The position numbers and the translations under genes are program-made. 64,000 bases of DNA from Candidatus Zipacnadia bacterium (lineage in GTDB: Bacteria > Armatimonadota > Zipacnadia > Zipacnadales > UBA5352), in contig JALGUJ010000003.1 of assembly GCA_029820945.1 (NCBI GenBank), positions 1 through 64,000 on the forward strand, read 5' to 3'. Positions within the stretch are counted from its first letter, which is position 1, and each line of letters begins with the position of its first letter. Below, in pieces: positions 43,366 through 51,384 of this stretch. The notes beneath the pieces were generated by a model that made no database searches, was not told the DNA's origin, and saw only the letters and a list, made by a program, of their open reading frames with translations.

Positions 43366-46287
43366 ATGGCTGCGATGGGATCGACGCGCGAGACTCTCAA
43401 GGTGCTCATCGCACGCGTTTGTGGCGACTTGATGCCGGACGCCGTCCCAGACGAGGCCCGACTGGGCGATCCGGCTCAATGGGATTCGCTGGCACACGTC
43501 GCACTGATGACGCTTATAGAGGAGACCTTCGGCAGGCCCGTCGGCCCGGTGGAAATGGCGGGCCTGACATCACTTGAGGAGATTGAGCGCTGGCTCGCAC
43601 GCGCGAGCGGCGCGGAGGTGTCCTCGCCGGCGCCGACGAGGCCTGAGGTCGCTGACGCGCTCCGGTCCGTCGGCCTCGCGGCAGGGGACCTGGTGATGGT
43701 GCATGCCTTCACTGCCGCGCTGGGCATCACAGCGCGCGCAGACCGCGTCCTTATCGACGCGTTGCTCGACGTCCTCGGTCCCGAACGCACACTGGTACTG
43801 CCTGCATTCACCTACTCGTTCTGCCAAACAGGGATCTTCGAGCCTGATCGTTCACCGTCTGAGGTCGGCATCGCGGCCGACACGCTCCGTCGGGAGTACT
43901 CCGGCCTGCGCAGCCGGTGTCCTATCTTCTCCGTCGTGGCGGTCGGACCGCTCGCGCCTGAGATCGGCGCGCTGCGTCCCGAGACGACCTTCGGTCCGGA
44001 CAGCATCTTCGGCCTGATGCTGGAACGGCAGGGGAAGCTCTGCGCCATCGGTGTTGGCTATGACCGGGTCACCTTCAACCACTACGTCGAGGAGGAGCTG
44101 CAAGTCCCCTACCGCTACTGGAAGCGGTTCGAGGGGGTAATCAGGAGTGGTGGGAGGGACGAACCGGTTGGCGTCGATTACTACGTGCGAAGCCTCGATC
44201 CTGAGGCCGAGCAGGACTTCATGCCGGCACATCGGCTGGTGTCGGGCCAGAGCTTCTCAGGACATGCGACGGTGGGCGGCGCGCAGATACACTGCGCTCC
44301 CGCTCAGGACTACCATCGTGTGCTCCGAGGCGCAATGGACGCAGACCCCCTGCTGTTGCTTACTCCTCAGGCCCGGCGGCACTGGGATGGCGACCAGGCC
44401 CCACGGAAGGTCGCGGGTCTACGCGACGACCCGGGCGACGCGCGCGATGAGTTCGCGACCGCCCGAAGGCTCGCGGAGGCGCTGGCCGCGGACGGTGAGC
44501 CCGCGGAGGCGCATCGGGTATTGGTCGAGGCCGCAGCAGCCGCGGGCGACTACGCGACGCTGACCGGCGCGTGCCGGTGGGCACGCAGACTCCTGCCCGT
44601 GGCAGAGGCTAACCAAGTCGCACCAGTGAAGGTGTCCTGGACGGGCTCGGCGACGCTCCATCCGCTCGCCGAGGCCTGTGAGACCTACGTTCGCGCCTCA
44701 GGGATCATACCCGAGACGATCGTCGGTGAGTTCGGCCAGTTCCGCGGGGAGTTGGCTGAAGCCGCAAGCGATGCGGACGTGATCTTCGTACGGGTAGCAC
44801 CGGAGGCGCTCCGGCCTGAGCTTGACGGATGGCGCTACGGTGGGGGCGATCCCCAGATCGCACGTGCTGCGGCGCGGGAGCTATGTGTGCTTGTGCAGCG
44901 GTGGCTCGAGGATTGCCAAGGACACGCGGTGATCCATCTGACGACGCCGTGGCACCACTCGGCGATGGGCCTCGCGGACAGCCAGCTCGCCGACGGGTCG
45001 CGGGCAGTCGCCGCCACGTTCAACACTGAGCTGGTGGAGTGCGCAGTTGACCATGTCCGGCTTCATGTGCTTGACGAGACGCCGGTGGTGCTCCAGACTC
45101 GCGGGCGCGCCTACGACGCGGACCTGTACTACCACGCGGGCATCGACCTGTCGGGGCCTGCGATCGCAGCGGTGGGGCGTGAGGCGGCGCGATTCGTTGT
45201 CGCGACGCGTCGGCCGCCGGTCAAGTGCATCGTGACCGACCTGGACAACACCCTATGGGGTGGAACAGTCGGTGAGGACGGCGTCAACGGCCTCTCACTC
45301 GCCGGCGAGTACCCTGGCGAGGCGCACCGAGAGCTGCAGCGCTGGCTGCTGGCGCATCACAGGGCCGGAATCTTGCTCGCGATCTGCAGCAAGAACGAGC
45401 GGTCGGACGGCCTGGCGCCCTTCCAGCAGCGTCCCGACATGATTCTGAGCCCCGAACACTTCGCGGCGATCAGCATCGACTGGCGCCCCAAGCCCAGCCG
45501 CATCCTGGAGATCGCGCAGGAGTTGAATATCGGCGTGGACTCGGTCGCATTCATCGACGACTCGCCCTTCGAGCGGGCGGCGGTGCGCGAGGCTCTGCCA
45601 GAGATCACCGTGCCCGAGCTGCCGCGGCACGTATCCCGGTGGATCGAGCATTTGTCCGAGCTCCACCTTTCCGACATGCTGCTCCTGACCGAGGAGGATC
45701 GGCGGCGGGCCTCGATGTACGCTGAGCAGCGCAAGCGAGAGCACCTCGCAGAGACCGTCGAGGACATGACGGCATTCCTGAACGGCCTCGGCAGCGTGGC
45801 GGCCCTGCATTTCGATGACCCGGCGATCGTGGCCCGGACGGCTCAGCTCTGCGCCCGGACGAATCAGTTCAACCTCAGCTCGCGGCGTCACTCCGAAGGG
45901 CAGATCTCCCGGTTCATCGACGACGAGAGTGCCCGAGTCATCCAGATGTCCGCCGGCGACCGCTTCGGGGAACTCGGCGTAGTCGGAATCGCTATTGTGC
46001 TCGGGGCCGGAGAGACCGCTGAGCTGGATACGTTGCTTCTGAGCTGCCGGGCACTTGGCCGAGGTCTTGAGCACGCGCTGCTTTCGGAGGCCTGGCGTGT
46101 GGCGAGCGATGAGCTGGGGGCGACGACACTACTCGCACAGTGGCTCGACAACGGTCGCAACGGACAGGTGCGCGAGTTCATGGAGGCAGTTGGTGCACAC
46201 GCGGAGCACGTGACGGGCGAGTCCGTCACCTACCGTATTGAGCGCCCTGTTGACTGGCCCGAGCACATCGAGCGCGCCGAGGCTTGA
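43366..46287 (+). CDS. Multidomain fusion: acyl carrier protein, AAC(3)-like acetyltransferase, FkbH-type protein (SGNH-like, HAD-IIIC, GNAT-like)
   Basis: ACP phosphopantetheine site GDPAQWDSLAHVALM; AAC(3)-like GLAAGDLVMVHAFTAALG...LVLPAFTYSF...GKLCAIGVGYDRVTFNHYVEE; HAD-IIIC VKCIVTDLDNTLWGGTVGEDGVNGLSL, ICSKNERSDG, VAFIDDSPFERAAVREALPEI; GNAT-like FGELGVVGIAIVLGAGETAELDTLLLSCRALGRGLEHALLSEA. Starts immediately after the upstream stop (TGAATG). Confidence 0.88.
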   Translation: MAAMGSTRETLKVLIARVCGDLMPDAVPDEARLGDPAQWDSLAHVALMTLIEETFGRPVGPVEMAGLTSLEEIERWLARASGAEVSSPAPTRPEVADALRSVGLAAGDLVMVHAFTAALGITARADRVLIDALLDVLGPERTLVLPAFTYSFCQTGIFEPDRSPSEVGIAADTLRREYSGLRSRCPIFSVVAVGPLAPEIGALRPETTFGPDSIFGLMLERQGKLCAIGVGYDRVTFNHYVEEELQVPYRYWKRFEGVIRSGGRDEPVGVDYYVRSLDPEAEQDFMPAHRLVSGQSFSGHATVGGAQIHCAPAQDYHRVLRGAMDADPLLLLTPQARRHWDGDQAPRKVAGLRDDPGDARDEFATARRLAEALAADGEPAEAHRVLVEAAAAAGDYATLTGACRWARRLLPVAEANQVAPVKVSWTGSATLHPLAEACETYVRASGIIPETIVGEFGQFRGELAEAASDADVIFVRVAPEALRPELDGWRYGGGDPQIARAAARELCVLVQRWLEDCQGHAVIHLTTPWHHSAMGLADSQLADGSRAVAATFNTELVECAVDHVRLHVLDETPVVLQTRGRAYDADLYYHAGIDLSGPAIAAVGREAARFVVATRRPPVKCIVTDLDNTLWGGTVGEDGVNGLSLAGEYPGEAHRELQRWLLAHHRAGILLAICSKNERSDGLAPFQQRPDMILSPEHFAAISIDWRPKPSRILEIAQELNIGVDSVAFIDDSPFERAAVREALPEITVPELPRHVSRWIEHLSELHLSDMLLLTEEDRRRASMYAEQRKREHLAETVEDMTAFLNGLGSVAALHFDDPAIVARTAQLCARTNQFNLSSRRHSEGQISRFIDDESARVIQMSAGDRFGELGVVGIAIVLGAGETAELDTLLLSCRALGRGLEHALLSEAWRVASDELGATTLLAQWLDNGRNGQVREFMEAVGAHAEHVTGESVTYRIERPVDWPEHIERAEA

Positions 46288-46329
46288 GCACAATGTGAGC
46301 GAGCATACGGCCGGGCCCCGGGAGGCCAG

Positions 46330-47604
46330 ATGGTGATCGACCTCATCCGACGCGTATATCCGCTTAACCGCGCACTGGTATCTGACGACTACGACCGCGC
46401 GCTACAGATCGTGGGCGAGCGCCTGGAGATGACGGTTCACGAATACCCCTCCGGAGAGCAGTGCTGGACATGGCGAATTCCGCAGAAGTGGACAGTCAAT
46501 GAAGCCTGGGTCGAGGCTGAGGGCGAGCGCATCATCGACTTCGCCGACCATCCGCTCCACCTCTGGACGGGATCGCTGCCGGTGGACATGATGGTTTCGC
46601 GGGAGGAGCTTGTCGAGCATCTCGCGTGGCAGGAGGATCTTCCCGACGCCATCCCGTACCGCTTCAACTTCTACCAGCTGACATGGGGCTTCTCGATCTC
46701 CTACCGGCAACTGCGCACCCTGGAAGCCGACCAGTATCACGTCTACATCGACACGGAGTACTCGGACGGCTATCTCAAGGTGGGGGAGGCGACTGTGGAG
46801 GGCGAGTCTGACGAGGTGGTCGTGTTGATGGGACACCTCGACCACCCCGCTCAGGCGAATGATGGGCTGTCGGGGGTTGCGGTAGGCGTCGAGCTGATGA
46901 ACTGGCTGCGCGAGCGTGACAACCACTACACGTACACCTTCCTGGTCCTCCCGGAGACCATCGGCTCAATCGCGTTCTTCAGTCACAACATGGACATCAT
47001 CCCGCGCTGCCGCTGCGGCATATTCCTCGAGATGATGGGCAATGAAGGCCAGTTCGCCCTGCAGCACTCCCGGCAGCACGATGACTTCATCGACCGGGCC
47101 GCGCGGCGTGCTCTGATCGATCGCTTCGGAGAGGGCAACTTCAGCGAGGGCGCATTTCGGCAGGTCGTTGGCAATGATGAGATGGTGCTGAACGGGCCGG
47201 GCCTGAACGTCCCCACCGTGTCCATCTCCCGCTGGCCCTACCCGCAGTACCACACGCAGTTCGATAACCTCGACATCATCTCCAAGGAGCGCCTGGAGGA
47301 ATCACGCGACGTCATCAAGGATATCATCGGCATCGTGGAGCGCGACTTCGTCCCCCGACGGAAGTTTACCGGCCCTATCTTCCTGTCCGGCTACGGACTC
47401 TGGGTTGACTATAGCGACAACTTCGCCCTTAACCGCGCCATCGAGCAGGTCATGCTCTCCCTCGAAGGCGACCAGAGCATCCTGGACATCGTGGATAAGA
47501 CGAGCGTGACCTACGACGAGATCTACGACTTCGTGCAGCGCACCGTGGACCTGGACCTCGCCGAGTCCATCGGTCGAGGCGCCGACCTCGACCGGCCGGA
47601 CTGA
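46330..47604 (+). CDS. DUF4910/DUF2172 aminopeptidase-like (M28-like) protein
   Basis: YPLNRALVSDDYDRALQIVGERLEMTVHEYPSGEQCWTWRIPQKWTVNEAWVEA; GHLDHPAQANDGLSGVAVGVELMNWL; LPETIGSIAFFS; WPYPQYHTQFDNLDII. Confidence 0.88.
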   Translation: MVIDLIRRVYPLNRALVSDDYDRALQIVGERLEMTVHEYPSGEQCWTWRIPQKWTVNEAWVEAEGERIIDFADHPLHLWTGSLPVDMMVSREELVEHLAWQEDLPDAIPYRFNFYQLTWGFSISYRQLRTLEADQYHVYIDTEYSDGYLKVGEATVEGESDEVVVLMGHLDHPAQANDGLSGVAVGVELMNWLRERDNHYTYTFLVLPETIGSIAFFSHNMDIIPRCRCGIFLEMMGNEGQFALQHSRQHDDFIDRAARRALIDRFGEGNFSEGAFRQVVGNDEMVLNGPGLNVPTVSISRWPYPQYHTQFDNLDIISKERLEESRDVIKDIIGIVERDFVPRRKFTGPIFLSGYGLWVDYSDNFALNRAIEQVMLSLEGDQSILDIVDKTSVTYDEIYDFVQRTVDLDLAESIGRGADLDRPD

Positions 47605-47756
47605 CCACGACCCGCATCGCCAGCCACCTCGCCCACCTCGCCGCGCCGCCGGCCGACTGATCCGCCACCGCCGTCGTCTCTGCGGAGGCGGCCCCGCTCC
47701 GGGCGACGAAGTCCCACGTGAACCGGGCTATCCGCAGTGCCGACGGAGTGATCGAC

Positions 47757-50117
47757 GTGAATGGCCTGAGATCGGCTGCGATGCTCAGCCTCGTGCTGCT
47801 CGCGGCAAGCGCCGCGCTCGCCGTCACCGTGGTCGCCCCCGGAGAGGAGCCGCTGCCCGTCGTGCTCGCATCCGACGCCATCCCCGCCGAGCAGACCGCG
47901 GCGGAGGAGCTGGCGTCCTACCTCGGACGCATCGCGGGCCGCGAGTTCGAGGTCATCGTTGAGGGAGAGGTCGGCGACGGAGCCGGCATCTTCGTCGGCC
48001 CGACCGCGCGCGCGGCCGAGCTGGGCATCGACCACCGTGCGCTCGGGCCGGAGGAGTGGGCGGTCCGGACTGCCGGCGACGACCTGATCGTGGCCGGCGG
48101 GCGGCCGCGCGGCACGCTCTACGCCGCCTACCACCTGCTCGAGGATGTGCTGGGCGTGCATTGGTGGACGCCCTGGGACGAGAGCGTTCCGAGCATCCCG
48201 ACGATCGACCTCGGCGAGCTCGATCTGCGCGGAGAGCCCGTGCTGCAGTACCGCGACATCTACCGCGTCTACGGCTATGACGAGGGCCGGTTCGCCGCGC
48301 ACAACCGGCTGAACCGCATGGGCGACCCGCCGATACACGCGCGGTACGGCGGGGGCATGGACTACGGACCGCCCTACCACGTGCACACGTTCTATCTCTA
48401 CTTCCCGCCCGACCAGTACTTCGAGGATCACCCCGATTGGTACTCGCTCATCGACGGCAAGCGCAACGCGGAGCGCAAGCAGCTCTGCCTGACCAACCAG
48501 GAGCTGCGCGAGGCGTTCCTGGGGAAGCTCCGGGCCTTCATCGAGGAGAGCCGCAAGCAGGCGGCCGAGCGCGGCGGCCCGCCCCCTCGCGTGTTCTCGG
48601 TCTCGCAGAACGACTGGCGGGGCGCCTGCCAGTGCGAGAGCTGCCAGGCCATCGTTGAGCGCGAGGGCTCCGAGGCCGGACCGCTGCTGGACTTCGTGAA
48701 CTTCCTCGCGGACGGGATCGCGGAGGACTACCCCGACGTCTACCTGAGCACGCTGGCGTACCAGTACACCCAGCAGCCGCCGACGAGCATCCGCCCGCGC
48801 GAGAACGTCATCGTGCGCCTGTGCGACACCACGAGCACATTCACGCGCGCCATCACCGACCCCGAGAACGAGCAGTTTCGCGACATTCTGCTCTCGTGGG
48901 CGGAGATTGCGGACAACCTGCGCATCTGGGACTACGCGGTGACCTACGCCCGGCCCCGCGGACTGCCGATGCCGAGCGTGCAGACCTACGGGCCGGACTT
49001 CCGCTTCTACGCCGAGCACAACGTCGAGGGCGTCTTCACGGAGCTGGAGTTCCCGGTCAGGGCGGACATGCGCGACCTGAAGGTCTGGATGATGTGCAAG
49101 CTCCTCGAGGACCCGTACGCCGACTACGATGGGCTGCTGGCGACCTTCACCGAGGGCTTCTACGGCCCCGCCGGGCCGATGGTCCGGGAGTATCTGGCCG
49201 CGCTGCAGGCCGCCTCCGAGGCCCGTCCGAGTCACATCAGCATGGGCGCGTCGCTGCCGTCGTACGGCACCTACCTGACGCTCGAATTCGTGCGGCACGC
49301 GCACGCGATCTTCGACCGCGCCGAGGCGGCGGTGGCGGACGAGGAGACGCTCCTGCAGCGCGTTCGCCACGCCAGGATGCCGCTCGACCGCGCGACGGTG
49401 ATGCTGGCGCGGCCGCTCTCGCGCGAATGGGTGCAGCGGGGGAACGACCCGGCGGAGCTGCCCTTCGAGCGCCAGGCCATCGGCGAACGCTACAGCGCAA
49501 CGTGGCTGGCGGAGGTGGAGCGGCGGCTGCCCGAGTCACAGCGCGCGCAGTCGCGGGCCGAGCTGGAGGAGGAGTTGACGCGATACACGGCGCTGCCCGA
49601 GTTCGTACCGCTGCCGGAGAAGTTCGCCGACGTGCCGCCCGAGCGCGTCTTCGACTTCACCGCGGATCAGTCGCGGAACTGGAAGGACATCGTGAAGGTG
49701 GTGCGCGACGAGGAGGCGGAGAGCGGGATCACCAACCGGCTTCAGTTCCCCACGGCCATCGACACCGAGAAGCATCCGGTCGAGCGCTACGAGCTGCCCA
49801 TGCCCTGGGGCCTGTACGACGTGCGCAACAAGAAGGGGCGAGCCAGCGCCCAGATCAGGGCCGAGGACGTCCCCGGGCCGGGCTATCACTGGTACCGGAT
49901 GGGCAGCTTCGAGATCGGGCCCTCCTACTACCTGTACTTCTTCTGGAGCTGGATCATCCAGGTAGACATCGACTCCGCGTGGGACGCCGAAAGGCCCGAC
50001 CGGGAGTTCGAGATCTGGGCGCGGATCAAGTTCGAGGGGCCGGCCTTCCCGCACGGTGACGAGGCCGACGCGAACGCCATCTGCGTGGAGCGCGTGGTGC
50101 TGGTGGGGCAGGAGTAA
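47757..50117 (+). CDS. Secreted DUF4838 protein (alpha-glucuronidase N-like/GH20b-like)
   Basis: Signal AAMLSLVLLAASAALA; LASDAIPAEQTAAEELASYLGRIAGREFEV...TAGDDLIVAGGRPRGTLYAAYHLLEDVLGVHWWTPWDESVP; ACQCESCQAIVEREGSEAGPLLDFVNFLADGI. GTG start inferred. Confidence 0.88.
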   Translation: MNGLRSAAMLSLVLLAASAALAVTVVAPGEEPLPVVLASDAIPAEQTAAEELASYLGRIAGREFEVIVEGEVGDGAGIFVGPTARAAELGIDHRALGPEEWAVRTAGDDLIVAGGRPRGTLYAAYHLLEDVLGVHWWTPWDESVPSIPTIDLGELDLRGEPVLQYRDIYRVYGYDEGRFAAHNRLNRMGDPPIHARYGGGMDYGPPYHVHTFYLYFPPDQYFEDHPDWYSLIDGKRNAERKQLCLTNQELREAFLGKLRAFIEESRKQAAERGGPPPRVFSVSQNDWRGACQCESCQAIVEREGSEAGPLLDFVNFLADGIAEDYPDVYLSTLAYQYTQQPPTSIRPRENVIVRLCDTTSTFTRAITDPENEQFRDILLSWAEIADNLRIWDYAVTYARPRGLPMPSVQTYGPDFRFYAEHNVEGVFTELEFPVRADMRDLKVWMMCKLLEDPYADYDGLLATFTEGFYGPAGPMVREYLAALQAASEARPSHISMGASLPSYGTYLTLEFVRHAHAIFDRAEAAVADEETLLQRVRHARMPLDRATVMLARPLSREWVQRGNDPAELPFERQAIGERYSATWLAEVERRLPESQRAQSRAELEEELTRYTALPEFVPLPEKFADVPPERVFDFTADQSRNWKDIVKVVRDEEAESGITNRLQFPTAIDTEKHPVERYELPMPWGLYDVRNKKGRASAQIRAEDVPGPGYHWYRMGSFEIGPSYYLYFFWSWIIQVDIDSAWDAERPDREFEIWARIKFEGPAFPHGDEADANAICVERVVLVGQE

Positions 50118-50144
50118 CGACAAAGCATCACAGGAGGGGGAAAC

Positions 50145-51298
50145 ATGTACAACCCGTTCGGCAAGCCTGTGGATGAGTTGACTGAGGACGATCTGCTGCA
50201 AACGCTACCCGGTAAGCGTGAGAGCTGGATCTACGAGTATAAGGGCCCTGACAAGCTCAAGGACATGAAGAGCATCCCCGGTCCATAGCTTCGTTTGCGA
50301 ACTGGCACGGGGGCTGGCTATTCATCGGCATAGAGGAAGGGGAGGACGGAGAACCGGTGCTCGCTGACATTCAGGGCATCCCGGCTGACGAGCAATGCCT
50401 CTCAGAACGTGTGTACCAGACATGTCATTCCAATCTCTCTCCTGCCCCGTACGTGAGCTGTGGCGAGATCCGACTTAGCTCTGGGCACTGGGTGCTCGCG
50501 ATCCACATCCCGCAGAGCCCGAACCCGCCCCACATCATGATGAGCAGCGGAAGAGTACACGTGCGCTCAGGCAACACGACGAACCCCGTTAGCGTGGTCA
50601 AGGACCGCGGTGAACTTGACAGGCTCTATGAAAGAGCACGTGAGAACAGGGAAGGAGTCCAAGCGCTGCTCGACGCGCACGGAAGGGGTAGGAGCTTCCT
50701 TGAGGAGGTGGTTCAGAACGCTCGCCGCTATCAGCAGGAGGAGATCACGCCCATTGCAGCTTTCTGCCTCCTCGCCTACCCTGAGACCCGCCTACCAGAG
50801 CTCCTCGCGTTCTCGTCAGCGATTCCCCCGACTACAGACATCGCGAACCGCATCTTCAACGAGGCAGACGAGCCAGCACGAAGCTGGGCCAGGTACGTTG
50901 GTGGGACCGGCAGCACGAAGTGGCTGGACCACCATCGCTGTCAAACGATCAGCGCCCGATTCGGTAGCTTGTTCTATGTTGATCGCTTTGGCCAGGTTGC
51001 CCATGCCCAGTTCACCGCGATGCTGCACGCCCTCACAGGCAGCCCGGACCCCATATGTGCTCAGGAATGCGCCGATCAGCTAGAAGGTTTCGCTGCGGGG
51101 GTTGAATTCGTGTACCGCGAATGGGGCTACCTCGGGCCTGTAACGCTGATGTGTCGCATGCAACTTGCAGACGGAAGTCAACGCCCGCCTGTCCAGTTTA
51201 GCGCGGCTGCACTGGAATTGGCAGACACGGCAAGATGCATCCACAACGACGTCTTGCGTGACCTGCGACGACTCGCGGGCCTGAATGACGTCGGATAG
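50145..51298 (+). pseudogene. AlbA_2/Schlafen-type putative DNA-binding protein, frameshifted
   Basis: Strong SD (caggaggggg) then ATG 50145: MYNPFGKPVDELTEDDLLQTLPGKRESWIYEYKGPDKLKDMKSIPGP stop TAG 50286-50288; the other frame continues SIASFANWHGGWLFIGIEEGEDGEPVLADIQGIP (AlbA_2 signature) to 51298. Confidence 0.75.
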
Positions 51299-51384
51299 CA
51301 CTTACTCAAGGCACGTACCCCTGGGCCGTTCGCCCTGGCTCAATGATGTGCTTGGCTAGCTGGGACACGCTTGCGACGGTCTCG

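Noticed and set aside
47523-49370. 615-aa minus-strand ORF antisense to DUF4838
   Set aside because: Shadow ORF in GC-rich sequence.
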